Of a stretch of 46,673 nt of DNA, positions 34,215 to 42,884 are shown in pieces. Position numbers and translations under genes: made by a program. Origin of the DNA: Bacilli bacterium (GTDB lineage Bacteria; Bacillota_I; Bacilli_A; RFN20; CAG-826); assembly GCA_028705995.1 (NCBI GenBank), contig JAQWCH010000008.1, positions 1 to 46,673 of the forward strand. The letters are read 5' to 3'. The notes under the pieces were generated by a model, which searched no databases, was not told the origin of the DNA, and saw only the letters and a program-made list of their open reading frames with translations. Each line of letters opens with the position of its first letter. The stretch's first letter is position 1.

Positions 34215-34258
34215 ACACTGCAAGAACCAAATAGGTTCGGTGGGAGTGTGGTTGGCGC

Positions 34259-35278
34259 ATGCCTGATAGTCCGATATGGGGCTGGATCATAATAGGAATT
34301 CTTTTAATATTTGGAGCTTTTTTTGGGGCCTCCGAAACAGCATATACAACTGCAAGCCGAATTAAATTAAAAGTAAAAGCGGAAAATGGTAGCAAAACTG
34401 CTGCATTAGCTTTAAAAATAGTTGAGCGTGTTGATCACGCTTTAATTACCGTATTAATTCTTAATAATTTATTGCAAGTGGCGATGTCTTCACTTGCAAC
34501 TTTGATATTCATAAAACTTGGCTATGTTGATCAAGCATCTTTTTTATCGACGCTCGTTATTACGTTTGCAATTTTTGTGCTCGCCGACTCGATTCCAAAA
34601 AGCGTCGCGCAAGCTAATCCGGAACTCATCGCGATGTTAAATTCTTATCTAATCGTCTTTTTGATGATTATTATATTTCCAATATCGATTATTTTCTTTG
34701 GTCTTAATCGTTTATTAAGCAAGGTTTTTCGTTTAAAAGAGGAACAAGAAACGATGACCGAAGAAGATTTGGCTAACATTATTGAAGCAAGTGAAGAAAG
34801 CGGTAAACTTGAAAACCAAGAAATCGAATTAATCCAATCAGCAATAGATTTGGATACACTTTTTGTTAAAGATATTTTGACACCGCGAAAGAAGATTTTT
34901 GCCGTTGATATAACAAATTTAACCCATGAAAAATTACAAGCGACAATTATCGAATCAACCTACAACCGCATTCCAGTTTATCGTAATGACCTCGACCACA
35001 TTGTTGGCGTAATTGTTGTCCGTGCTTACTTAAAAAAATATTTACTTGATCCGCAAGTGAGCATTAAAAAAACGCTGACGAAACCATATTTTGTTACGCC
35101 GAATATCTTGCTCGACGATCTACTAGAAGGGTTTAAGAAAAACTCGACACATATCGCTTTTGTTGTCGATAAAAATCACACATTGCTCGGCATGGTCACG
35201 ATGGAAGATGTGCTTGAAGAATTGGTTGGACAAACCGATATCAAGACATCAAAAGCGCTTGGAAAGGTGCGGGAATAA
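34259..35278 (+). CDS. CNNM/CorC-type membrane protein, lacking the C-terminal domain
   Basis: The N-terminal DUF21 (CNNM) membrane domain starts with GAFFGASETAYTTASRIKL and has three to four helices. A cytoplasmic pair of CBS domains follows (about 190-325; for example DILTPRKKIFAVDI, NRIPVYRNDLDHIVGVI and LLGMVTMEDVLEELVG). Members transport or sense Mg2+ (CNNM/CorC family) and were historically called hemolysins. At 339 residues it ends soon after CBS2 and lacks the CorC_HlyC domain found in its downstream neighbour. The two genes are 3 bp apart and probably form a heteromer or diverged pair. Confidence 0.88.
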   Translation: MPDSPIWGWIIIGILLIFGAFFGASETAYTTASRIKLKVKAENGSKTAALALKIVERVDHALITVLILNNLLQVAMSSLATLIFIKLGYVDQASFLSTLVITFAIFVLADSIPKSVAQANPELIAMLNSYLIVFLMIIIFPISIIFFGLNRLLSKVFRLKEEQETMTEEDLANIIEASEESGKLENQEIELIQSAIDLDTLFVKDILTPRKKIFAVDITNLTHEKLQATIIESTYNRIPVYRNDLDHIVGVIVVRAYLKKYLLDPQVSIKKTLTKPYFVTPNILLDDLLEGFKKNSTHIAFVVDKNHTLLGMVTMEDVLEELVGQTDIKTSKALGKVRE

Positions 35279-35281
35279 GCT

Positions 35282-36577
35282 ATGTGGTTTGAATGGTTAA
35301 TTATCGCAGTCATGCTTTCTTTAAGCTTTTTCTTCTCATCAGCAGAAGTTGTTTACGGTTCATTGAATAAGCTGCGATTAAAGAAAAAAGTCGAACAAAG
35401 TCCGACATTTACAATAAAAAATGCTTATAAACTAACAAATAATTATCCAACAACGGTAGCAACGGTGCTTTTTGGTAATGCCTTAAGCAATGTTGCTATT
35501 TCAGCTTTAGTTGCTTCAATTACTGCGCGAATTGATCCAAATATGGCGGCAGTCAGTGGCTTATTGGTGTTTTTAGTCCTACTCGTGTTTTTTGAAATTA
35601 TTCCCAAGACAATTTCACTGCGTTATGCGAATGGATTAGCACTTGTCTATGCATTTCCAATGATTGTTTTCTATTATTTATTTTTCCCAATTGTTTATCT
35701 AGATAGCAAACTTGTTGGTGCTTTTGCTTCGATTTTCACAAAAAGAACAAAAAAATTAAATCAAGAAGATACAACTGATGAAGAATTACAAGTTCTTGTT
35801 GAAGAAATTGAAAAAAGTGGCGAAATCGATGAAGCCAAAGGTGAACTGCTTCATTCGGCAATTGATTTTAGTGAAACAGTCGCTTATGAAATTATGACCC
35901 CGCGCGTTGATATTTTTGCTTTTGATATTAATGATTCACTCGAGGAATTATTAGGCAGCAAGGAAATATTTAACTATTCAAGAATTCCAGTTTATGATGA
36001 CACCATTGATAATATTATCGGAATTTTACCGACGAAAAAACTCGTCCGTGCAGTTTTAAAACATGAATTAATTGATTTACGTGCTTTATTAATCACCCCA
36101 ATTTATGTTCATCGTTCACGGTCATTATATTCAATCCTTGAAGAATTCAAAAAAACATCTCAACATTTAGCTATTGTGAAAGATGAATATGGTGGTACTG
36201 ATGGCATTTTAACTTTAGAAGATATTGTTGAAGAAATTGTTGGCGATATCTGGGATGAAACCGATGAAGTTGAAGAGCCATTTGAAGAACGTGGTCCGGG
36301 CGTTTATGTAATCGATGGTATGATGAATATCGATGATTTCTTTGATTTACTTGATATTGATGAAGAAGTTGATACCGAGTATGCAACCGTTGGTGGTTGG
36401 TGTCTGGAGCAGTTAGACCGTTTTGCCCACAAGGGTGATCAATTCGTATTTGCTGATCGTGCAATTTCAATTTTAGAAGCGACGGATTTTACGGTTGAAA
36501 AAATTGAAGTGCGAAAACTTTTAGCGGAAGAAAAAGAAGCGCTAATTAGTGAGCAAAAAGAAAAAAATATTGATTAA
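35282..36577 (+). CDS. CNNM/CorC-type transporter with CBS and CorC_HlyC domains
   Basis: The 431-residue protein has the full domain set: DUF21 membrane domain (SLSFFFSSAEVVYGSLNKLR), CBS pair (EIMTPRVDIFAFDI, SRIPVYDDTIDNIIGIL, AIVKDEYGGTDGILTLEDIV) and the C-terminal CorC_HlyC domain (about 340-420, VIDGMMNIDDFFDLLDIDEE then TVGGWCLEQL). It is likely to take part in Mg2+ export or homeostasis. The DEYGGTxGIxTLEDIxEEIVGDIxDE signature is well preserved. The start is set by GCGGGAA upstream. Confidence 0.92.
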   Translation: MWFEWLIIAVMLSLSFFFSSAEVVYGSLNKLRLKKKVEQSPTFTIKNAYKLTNNYPTTVATVLFGNALSNVAISALVASITARIDPNMAAVSGLLVFLVLLVFFEIIPKTISLRYANGLALVYAFPMIVFYYLFFPIVYLDSKLVGAFASIFTKRTKKLNQEDTTDEELQVLVEEIEKSGEIDEAKGELLHSAIDFSETVAYEIMTPRVDIFAFDINDSLEELLGSKEIFNYSRIPVYDDTIDNIIGILPTKKLVRAVLKHELIDLRALLITPIYVHRSRSLYSILEEFKKTSQHLAIVKDEYGGTDGILTLEDIVEEIVGDIWDETDEVEEPFEERGPGVYVIDGMMNIDDFFDLLDIDEEVDTEYATVGGWCLEQLDRFAHKGDQFVFADRAISILEATDFTVEKIEVRKLLAEEKEALISEQKEKNID

Positions 36578-36599
36578 GCACGCTTTGTGCTAGTATATA
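36569..36599 (+). promoter_or_regulatory. Candidate promoter of the 55-residue peptide gene
   Basis: TTGATT (36570-36575) and TATATA (36594-36599) are 18 bp apart, with AGCAC/GTGCT inverted repeats in the spacer. Transcription would begin at or next to the ATG at 36603, implying a leaderless mRNA. Confidence 0.45.
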
Positions 36600-36602
36600 A
36601 AC

Positions 36603-36770
36603 ATGTCAATTTTCAATCATCCAGAAGATAAAAAGCGGCCAGATAATGAGCCGTCATATGATTCTCATAACGCGATTGATCGTAAGATTACGAGTATTGT
36701 TTTCATCGTTGTTGCTATTTTGCTAATTGTATTAGCCGCAGTAATTATTGTTATTAATTTATTAGGTTAA
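36603..36770 (+). CDS. Small single-span membrane protein (55 residues)
   Basis: The frame begins MSIFNHPEDKKRPDNEPS and ends in a strong hydrophobic helix, IVFIVVAILLIVLAAVIIVI, followed by NLLG. A hydrophilic, charged N-terminus of about 30 residues would face the cytoplasm. No family is recognised. There is no Shine-Dalgarno sequence in front of the ATG, but a -10-like TATATA ends 4 bp upstream. It lies 5 bp before the SDR gene. Confidence 0.65.
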   Translation: MSIFNHPEDKKRPDNEPSYDSHNAIDRKITSIVFIVVAILLIVLAAVIIVINLLG

Positions 36771-36775
36771 ACTTC

Positions 36776-37726
36776 ATGTTAAGTAAATGGGATTCCAAGT
36801 CGATTATACCAACCCTTGCTAATCGCACGTATATTGTTACTGGCGCAAATTCGGGCATTGGTTTTTCGACAACTAAACTTCTTGTAAAATCCGGTGCTCA
36901 TGTCATTATGGCCTGTCGTAATGAAAAAAAAGCGCTACTGGCAATTGAAGAAATTAAAAAAGAATATCCAAACGCTTTATTAACATTTTTTCCATATGAT
37001 CAAGCCGATTTTGTATCAATTGAAAATTTTGTTTTGAGTCTAAAAAATGCATGGCCGCACTTTGATGGCGTTGTTTTTAATGCCGGTATTTACCACCCAG
37101 CAAAGGGGCTAAAAACAAAACAAGGTTATCCCTTAACCGTTGGGACAAATTATATTGGTGCATATTATTTATTACGCAAACTACTTGAACATCAACTGCT
37201 TGATCAAGACCATGAGATTCGCTTGCTTTTTGTCGGCTCACTCATTTGGCGCGCGCGCTTTTTAAAAGACCCAGAAGATATCCTAATTAATGGTGACTAT
37301 GGAAAGCAATACCAATATAACGCGGCTAAAACAGCAATTGGCACACTTGCTTTTGCTTTACATAACGGTTACCAAATTGCGGGTCACTTACGCCTACCAA
37401 ATAATGTGCGAGTCCAACTAATGCATCCCGGTGTGACCGATACTAATATTGTCAATAGCGATGCAAAAGGTTTCCCGCGCTGGTTCACGACGCTCGCTCA
37501 TAAAGCTTTAACATTATTTACGCACCGCTGCGACATCGCAAGTTTAGGAATTCCGCTGCTTTTAGGCAATCCTAAGCCGGATTATTCTTTGATCGCTGTT
37601 CCGCGTGGCTTATTTCATATAAGTGGCTATCCAAAACTCATACCGTACCCGCGCGCAGTTAAAAAAAATCCCGAACGATTGTTACGGGAAACAGCATATA
37701 TTCTGAAGCGTAATAAACATCTCTAA
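36776..37726 (+). CDS. Short-chain dehydrogenase/reductase
   Basis: The Rossmann glycine motif TGANSGIG (about residues 21-28), the NAG motif (VVFNAGIY, near 103) and the catalytic YxxxK (YQYNAAKTA, near 180) are all present, as is an RLLFVGSL segment that holds the catalytic Ser. The 316-residue length and the extended C-terminus resemble retinol-dehydrogenase-like SDRs with NADP preference, but the substrate is unknown. The ribosome site is weak (TAGG), and the gene may be coupled to the small membrane protein upstream. It overlaps the convergent guanylate kinase gene by 4 bp. Confidence 0.88.
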   Translation: MLSKWDSKSIIPTLANRTYIVTGANSGIGFSTTKLLVKSGAHVIMACRNEKKALLAIEEIKKEYPNALLTFFPYDQADFVSIENFVLSLKNAWPHFDGVVFNAGIYHPAKGLKTKQGYPLTVGTNYIGAYYLLRKLLEHQLLDQDHEIRLLFVGSLIWRARFLKDPEDILINGDYGKQYQYNAAKTAIGTLAFALHNGYQIAGHLRLPNNVRVQLMHPGVTDTNIVNSDAKGFPRWFTTLAHKALTLFTHRCDIASLGIPLLLGNPKPDYSLIAVPRGLFHISGYPKLIPYPRAVKKNPERLLRETAYILKRNKHL

Positions 37727-38268
37727 GCATTTAAGGCTGCGAGATGTTTTTGATAAGTTTCATAAACAATTGTTGCTACTTGATCAATTGAATAATGATC
37801 GGTAACAATACGATAGTCAACGATTTGTAAATGTTCAGGTGCAAAGTCCACTTGGTCATTTAACAAGCGGCTATGTATTTTTTCTTGCTCATCCCCACGT
37901 GTTATCATTCGCTTTTGACGAATATCGGCGGCGGTTTCTAAATAAAAGGCGACAATATGCGTGTCATTAAGTTGTTTAAAAACAAAGAGTCCACGCGGAT
38001 CAACAATTAATACTTTATTATCGCTGACTTCCTTTTTGGAAGTACCGTAATAATTTCCGTTATAGTTTGTTGTTTCGACAAAGAAATTTTCTTGTAACAA
38101 TGTGAAAAAATCATCTTTACTCACAAAATGATAATCAATATCGGCCTTTTCACTCGGACGCATTGGTCGGGTTGTATGCGTGACAAATTTTTGAATACCA
38201 AAACGCTCTTTTAATTTTTTTGCAACTTCAGTTTTTCCCGATGCCGATGCACCAACTAAAATAATCAT
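37723..38268 (-). CDS. Guanylate kinase-like protein
   Basis: The fold is that of GMP kinase: P-loop GASASGKT (6-13), then THTTRPMRPSEKADIDYHF, which holds the Arg and Tyr residues that bind GMP, and a YNGNYYGTSKKEV segment equal to the GxxYGT motif. At 181 residues it is a little shorter than Bacillus Gmk (about 204) and differs in the lid. It converts GMP to GDP using ATP. Whether it is the only Gmk of the cell cannot be seen here. Confidence 0.85.
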   Translation of the reverse strand: MIILVGASASGKTEVAKKLKERFGIQKFVTHTTRPMRPSEKADIDYHFVSKDDFFTLLQENFFVETTNYNGNYYGTSKKEVSDNKVLIVDPRGLFVFKQLNDTHIVAFYLETAADIRQKRMITRGDEQEKIHSRLLNDQVDFAPEHLQIVDYRIVTDHYSIDQVATIVYETYQKHLAALNA

Positions 38269-38374
38269 TTTTTGACCTCGCTATTTATTATAAAAGATTA
38301 ATTGGTGAAACTCTATGCTTTATCAGATACATTTTGCAATTTTAAATACTATTTATCTAACGTGAGGCTTAGAC

Positions 38375-38728
38375 ATGATTGAACAAACAAAAACATTTCG
38401 GCAACTGGATAATGAAGTTAAGAAAATTGCTAATGTCTACCGTATATATCAAGCGCGGAAAGAACTACGCAGTATTAATGATAATTCACCAATTACACTT
38501 GTTTTACACGACCATACTTTTCAAGCTTCCGTAGTTGAAGAACAACGCTATATGTCGATTGTAGAACTGGCGATTAAACGGCTATTAGAAGATGAACGCC
38601 GGATTATTCGCAACGATTATTTTCTTGATCAAACACTGAATTGGTGGTGCACGTATTATTCACGATCGGCATATTACCGGTTTAAAAAGCAGGCATTGAA
38701 CAAATTTATCGCCTTTTTATCAATATGA
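38375..38728 (+). CDS. Small helical protein, possibly DNA-binding
   Basis: The 117-residue product is helical and charged. Its last third, TLNWWCTYYSRSAYYRFKKQALNKF in two parts, resembles the C-terminal helix-turn-helix of sigma-region-4-like regulators of the phage ArpU/MG284 type, where WW.YYSRSTYYR is common. It is the first gene of the pilus-like operon, overlapping the next by ATGA, so a regulatory role over that operon is possible. Ribosome site GTGAGG at 38361. Assignment is tentative. Confidence 0.6.
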   Translation: MIEQTKTFRQLDNEVKKIANVYRIYQARKELRSINDNSPITLVLHDHTFQASVVEEQRYMSIVELAIKRLLEDERRIIRNDYFLDQTLNWWCTYYSRSAYYRFKKQALNKFIAFLSI

Positions 38729-39753
38729 AAAAATTATTATTTTTATTGAGTATCGGTTTTACTCTTCTTACAACAGCGCACAATCAGCAAGGGGCCTTAG
38801 CAATTACATTTCCATTTTATACTGAAAATCCTTTGCGTCCGCTACAAGTTGAGACACGAAATGATGATCTAATTTTTTTTCGACCAGTAACGAGTGCTAA
38901 ATATCAAATATATATACAAACAATGTTAAGCGGAAGTTATTATTCACTCTATTCCTTATCAATGACAATGACCGCTGGACGTGATTATCCAATCAAGTTT
39001 CAACTCAATCAATATTTTTTTAAAGACTCACGCATAATCCGCATTGTCGTAAACGAAAATGGTCGAGTTCATCCGTTTTATTATTTCAATATTGGCTTTG
39101 TTGATGGTAAGACGATTAACCCAGCAAATCTCACGGATAAAATGTATCAAGCAACAGGCTTTCTTACCGCATTAGTTCATAACAGTGGCCCCCAATATTT
39201 ATATGAACGGATCTTTTTCGATGGTTATAATTCCTTTCACACTCAAAATATTTATTATCAAGTGGACCTTGCCCTTTTTAACTTTACATATAACCGCGAA
39301 GCTGCAATTATTATCGATTCACCAGTCCGCCTTGGAATATATGATCCGAATAATTTATTTCCAAAATTTAGCCATGGAATTGATAAATATTTTTATATCA
39401 ATTTAAAAATGCAATATGAACCAATTGGCCATCGTTTTTATTATGCTTTTGCTGAAGCGTTATATGTCGAACCAACAACTTTAATTATGGCCCCGTATCA
39501 AGAAACAGGCTTTGAACCGATAAATCGTTTATTGTTTCCCTTAAATACTTTTTTAAAAGGGCAACAAATCACAATTCGCTTAGAAGTAAACCCGCTTGGT
39601 ATTAATCAAATTCATGTTCTTTACCAAGCAGCTTTACGCTCCATTCATCCGTTTTATAGCCGTAATAGTCTCAGTATGTATTACCTGGAAACAAACATTG
39701 AAAGCGTCCCAGAATGGGGCGTCATAATGAGTGAGATGCCAACTGATGGTTAA
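38725..39753 (+). CDS. Secreted protein of unknown family in the pilus-like operon
   Basis: A signal peptide (LLFLLSIGFTLLTTAHNQQG) with probable signal peptidase I cleavage near residue 26 leads a 316-residue mature chain. It is rich in Tyr, Phe and Asn and predicted to be all beta, with no repeats and no cysteine. No family is recognised. It is translationally coupled to the genes on both sides and could be an adhesin or a scaffold of the apparatus. Confidence 0.7.
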   Translation: MKKLLFLLSIGFTLLTTAHNQQGALAITFPFYTENPLRPLQVETRNDDLIFFRPVTSAKYQIYIQTMLSGSYYSLYSLSMTMTAGRDYPIKFQLNQYFFKDSRIIRIVVNENGRVHPFYYFNIGFVDGKTINPANLTDKMYQATGFLTALVHNSGPQYLYERIFFDGYNSFHTQNIYYQVDLALFNFTYNREAAIIIDSPVRLGIYDPNNLFPKFSHGIDKYFYINLKMQYEPIGHRFYYAFAEALYVEPTTLIMAPYQETGFEPINRLLFPLNTFLKGQQITIRLEVNPLGINQIHVLYQAALRSIHPFYSRNSLSMYYLETNIESVPEWGVIMSEMPTDG

Positions 39754-40135
39754 TATCTTTTTGAGCATTTTAATGATGATGTCTTCATTAATGCTTTTTA
39801 CCTATCAATATCGATTTAATGGAATTCATCGAACGTTTTTACTTTTAAATAACGGCGTGATCGACCAAGGAATTGAATTTGATGTAGCTAACGAAAAAGC
39901 ACCAATTTTTGTCGCTCAAGAACTAGAAGCAGCAGTTAATGAATATTTATTTACATATCTAGCGCAATATACAGGTTCTTATCTGATTAGCTTTTACTAT
40001 TATGAACCAGAAGCGCAAACCTATTGCTTCAATAATTGCCAAGGTGTTCAAATTCATCTTATTGTTAATTTAAGTCCATTACCTGCATATGATCATTATC
40101 AAAATGTAGTAATTAATAGCCGTTATGACACATAA
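39746..40135 (+). CDS. TadE/minor-pilin-like single-span protein
   Basis: One N-terminal hydrophobic helix (about residues 2-22) is followed by a soluble domain of about 105 residues with one CxxxC pair (YCFNNCQGVQIHL). Size, topology and neighbours resemble TadE/TadF-type minor pilins. The start is ATG 39746; GTG 39731 is an alternative. It overlaps the preceding stop by 8 nt and the next start by 11 nt. It resembles the product of 42526 in layout. Confidence 0.55.
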   Translation: MVNIFLSILMMMSSLMLFTYQYRFNGIHRTFLLLNNGVIDQGIEFDVANEKAPIFVAQELEAAVNEYLFTYLAQYTGSYLISFYYYEPEAQTYCFNNCQGVQIHLIVNLSPLPAYDHYQNVVINSRYDT

Positions 40136-41174
40136 AATTATGGAGCATATTTTGTCCAGTCCGCTGGCCCCATTATTAGATGAAAAAACAGTTACTGATA
40201 TTACATTTAATGGGCAAGACATATATTTTCAAGATAGTTTAACGGGAAGAAATAAAAGTGCGATTGTCTTATCACAAGAACAGGCAATGAGTTTTATACG
40301 GCAAATTGCTAATCTTAGTGGACAACAATTTTCCGTGCAAGATCCACTACTTGATTTGAGTGTCGAGTATATACGTATTAACGCCGTCCACCCCTCAATT
40401 GGTCGGCTAAATTATCAAGGTAGCGTCACATTTGCAATTCGAAAACGCACTAGTCAGTTAGTGAATTATCAGGACGGAAAATTTATGCCGAAAGTTGTAG
40501 AAGAACTTTTAATTGCTTTTTTGACGGCCCATTATTCACTAGTAATTAGTGGTGTGACTGGTAGTGGGAAAACTGAACTGCAAAAATATCTCCTGGGTAA
40601 ATTAAAACGCGCTAGTCGCGTAATAGTGATCGATAATATCCTTGAGTTAGAAGATGTTCGAAACGAAAACATTGATTTAACAATTTGGGAAAGCAATGAT
40701 TGGCATCCGCAAGCAAGTTTCTCACATCTTATTCGCAATGGCTTACGGGCACATCCGGATTGGTTGATTGTCGCAGAAAGTCGTGGGGCGGAGATGCTCG
40801 ATGTGCTTAATGCGGCATTAAGTGGTCATCCGCTGATTACAACTATGCATGCGCAAGATTTGCATTCCATACCTGCACGCTTAACAAGAATGGTGTTAAT
40901 GGGGGATAAAAACCTTGATTATCACCTAGTCTTTCAGGATATTGTTCATCATTTCCCAATCTTGATTCACCTTGGAATTCAAGTTAATACAGTCGGACAA
41001 ATTGAGCGTTTCATCAGCGGGATTGGCTATCTTGATGAAGATAATAATGGGAAATTATTACCAATATATGAAAACAAGCAAGGCCAAATAAAATATTTTC
41101 ATTTACCAGATAAACTAAAAGAAAGACTCGCCAAACAAAAAAGTATGATTGATCTTTGGGAAGTACTGTGCTGA
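40125..41174 (+). CDS. CpaF/TadA-type secretion ATPase
   Basis: This 349-residue protein has the VirB11/CpaF layout. The N-terminal domain carries DEKTVTDITFNGQDIYF and RIN.VHPS; the ATPase domain has Walker A GVTGSGKT (143-150), the acidic ILELED stretch near 172, Walker B WLIVAESRGAE (213-223) and the His box SGHPLITTMHA (233-243). Such hexamers power assembly of Tad pili. It lacks the long N-terminal extension of many CpaF proteins, which matches the compact size of the system. TadB- and TadC-like genes follow directly. Confidence 0.93.
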   Translation: MTHKIMEHILSSPLAPLLDEKTVTDITFNGQDIYFQDSLTGRNKSAIVLSQEQAMSFIRQIANLSGQQFSVQDPLLDLSVEYIRINAVHPSIGRLNYQGSVTFAIRKRTSQLVNYQDGKFMPKVVEELLIAFLTAHYSLVISGVTGSGKTELQKYLLGKLKRASRVIVIDNILELEDVRNENIDLTIWESNDWHPQASFSHLIRNGLRAHPDWLIVAESRGAEMLDVLNAALSGHPLITTMHAQDLHSIPARLTRMVLMGDKNLDYHLVFQDIVHHFPILIHLGIQVNTVGQIERFISGIGYLDEDNNGKLLPIYENKQGQIKYFHLPDKLKERLAKQKSMIDLWEVLC

Positions 41175-41926
41175 TGAAAAAGAGTTGGATAATTGCTGTT
41201 TTTATGAGTATATTTGGTCTAATAATTGGCACAATTGGCTTTTCTTCATACATTAAAGGTGGGCTTGTAGGCTTTATCTATCTAGTAATCACAATCATTG
41301 ATATTGTTCCGCGTATCAATACATATAATGTCGCGCTTCAGCGAAAAAAAGAAGGATATCAATTCATGAATAATTTCCTTATCACCCTGAGTGTTCATCG
41401 CAATATAGTGCATACATATGAGATAACTCAAAAACAATTTTCCAGTGATTTAATGCATTGGACAAATGACCTTGAAGGAATGCTTGTCAATGAAAAACTT
41501 GGTCAATTGAGTGCATATTTCCAGATAAAAATATATATATTATTTATTGATTTTCTTACAATTTATGAACAAGAAGGTGGCGAAGTTTTGCAAATGGCAG
41601 AACTCCTATTAACTAATATTCGGCGTGAAGCGGCCGAACTTACAAAATATGATTTGCTCTATGGAAGAAAAATGATTGAGTTTATTTTACTTTGGTTAAT
41701 GACTTTTGCCATTCTCGTGACAACGCGGTTTAGCCTTGGGACAATGTATTTCACAATGTTAACAAATGCTTTATTTCAGATTATTCTTGGTGGTTTTTTT
41801 CTAGTATTTATCATTGCAACATCAATATTATTTCGCTTAATGTTCAAAAGCAAAGATTGGGGTAATCGTTATGAGTCGGTGGGAACAAAAATTAAAAAAT
41901 CTTGGTTTCAGCGTAAAAAAAATTGA
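41174..41926 (+). CDS. TadB-like inner-membrane protein
   Basis: The 250-residue product has two N-terminal helices (about 5-24 and 30-48), a cytoplasmic T2SSF-type helical domain (QFMNNFLITLSVHRNIVHTY...) and two C-terminal helices (about 168-185 and 190-222). This is the TadB arrangement, which forms the membrane platform for the ATPase. Start ATG 41174 shares one base with the ATPase stop (TGATG). The sequence is divergent, so the call rests on topology and gene order. Confidence 0.75.
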   Translation: MKKSWIIAVFMSIFGLIIGTIGFSSYIKGGLVGFIYLVITIIDIVPRINTYNVALQRKKEGYQFMNNFLITLSVHRNIVHTYEITQKQFSSDLMHWTNDLEGMLVNEKLGQLSAYFQIKIYILFIDFLTIYEQEGGEVLQMAELLLTNIRREAAELTKYDLLYGRKMIEFILLWLMTFAILVTTRFSLGTMYFTMLTNALFQIILGGFFLVFIIATSILFRLMFKSKDWGNRYESVGTKIKKSWFQRKKN

Positions 41927-42536
41927 ATTTAGTTTTTTAATTCTTATAATTCTCACTTTAATCGGTGGGATATTACTTATTATTAATCGACAGTGGGGAT
42001 TAGCATCTTTAATTTTTGCGAGTAATTTTATCATCGGCTTTTCTTTTTATTATTATGTGCGGCAAGTTCAAGAACAGTTAATACGTAAAAAAGAAGAGGA
42101 ATTTGCGGCAATATTCACCAACTTTCGTATTTATCTTGGCCATGGACGTAATGTTTATCAAGCTTTACAACTATGTCAAGAACATGCTTCAAATAATCTT
42201 CGACCATTACTTGAAAACCTTATTTTCATGATTGATCATGACCAAAGTGTGCGACCATTTATGGAGTTTTCTACGCATTTTGTTCATCCTTTGATTGAAG
42301 AAGTTGTGATTGCAATGTATCAAATGATTGATGCCGGTCGCGATTCAAGATACTTATGGCATTTTAACTACCTATTTAGTAAGTATGATGAACAAATCGC
42401 GGAACAAAAGTATCAACAAAAAAGCAAAACATTGGAGCGCATAAATATGAGTGCAATGCTTGGTGCTGGAATTCTTGTTGTGGCTTTAGCAGTTGGCATC
42501 ATTCAAATGATTGGTGGCGTGATGTATGGGATCTAA
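41871..42536 (+). CDS. TadC-like inner-membrane protein
   Basis: The 221-residue protein has two N-terminal helices (about 19-37 and 42-62), a T2SSF-like domain (FAAIFTNFRIYLGHGRNVYQ then ALQLCQEHA) and a C-terminal helix (about 195-215). It overlaps the TadB-like gene by 56 nt in another frame, with the ribosome site GGGGTAA inside that gene. Two separate T2SSF proteins, instead of one, are a mark of Tad systems and argue against a ComG machine. Confidence 0.75.
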   Translation: MSRWEQKLKNLGFSVKKIEFSFLILIILTLIGGILLIINRQWGLASLIFASNFIIGFSFYYYVRQVQEQLIRKKEEEFAAIFTNFRIYLGHGRNVYQALQLCQEHASNNLRPLLENLIFMIDHDQSVRPFMEFSTHFVHPLIEEVVIAMYQMIDAGRDSRYLWHFNYLFSKYDEQIAEQKYQQKSKTLERINMSAMLGAGILVVALAVGIIQMIGGVMYGI

Positions 42537-42867
42537 AGTTGGTGTCTTGTTATCATTTTTATTTGTTTTACAGGTGCTCTTATTTGGTGGTGATATTAGT
42601 AACGTGCAAATTGTTCATAGTGAATTAGATGCATTAGCGACGCATGTCGCCCAAAAGATTGGCTACGATGGTTATCTTAGTGTGAATACGATTACTTATG
42701 TCGAATCATATCCGAATACGACTATTCGCTGTTTATCCGGATGCGCCCCACGCTTTGGTGATACCTTAGTGTTTGAAATAATGCGTGATTATCAGCCTTT
42801 TGTTTTACAAAAGGATATTCTGACAATTCGCGTTGAACGCGCCGCGGTTATCGGATACTACAACTAA
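42526..42867 (+). CDS. TadE/minor-pilin-like single-span protein with CxxxC
   Basis: The 113-residue product has an N-terminal hydrophobic helix (about 5-22) and a soluble domain with IRCLSGCAPRFGDTLVFEI, a CxxxC in the same relative place as in the 39746 product. The N-terminus lacks a clear GxxxxE prepilin site. Start overlaps the TadC-like stop by 11 nt. A minor pilin or TadE-like role is the best guess. Confidence 0.55.
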   Translation: MGSKVGVLLSFLFVLQVLLFGGDISNVQIVHSELDALATHVAQKIGYDGYLSVNTITYVESYPNTTIRCLSGCAPRFGDTLVFEIMRDYQPFVLQKDILTIRVERAAVIGYYN

Positions 42868-42884
42868 AAAGAAAGGAGGAAAAC

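Noticed and set aside
40125-42536. ComG-type competence machine
   Set aside because: Two separate TadB/TadC-like proteins, a CpaF-like ATPase and no ComGC-type pseudopilin argue for a Tad-type system.
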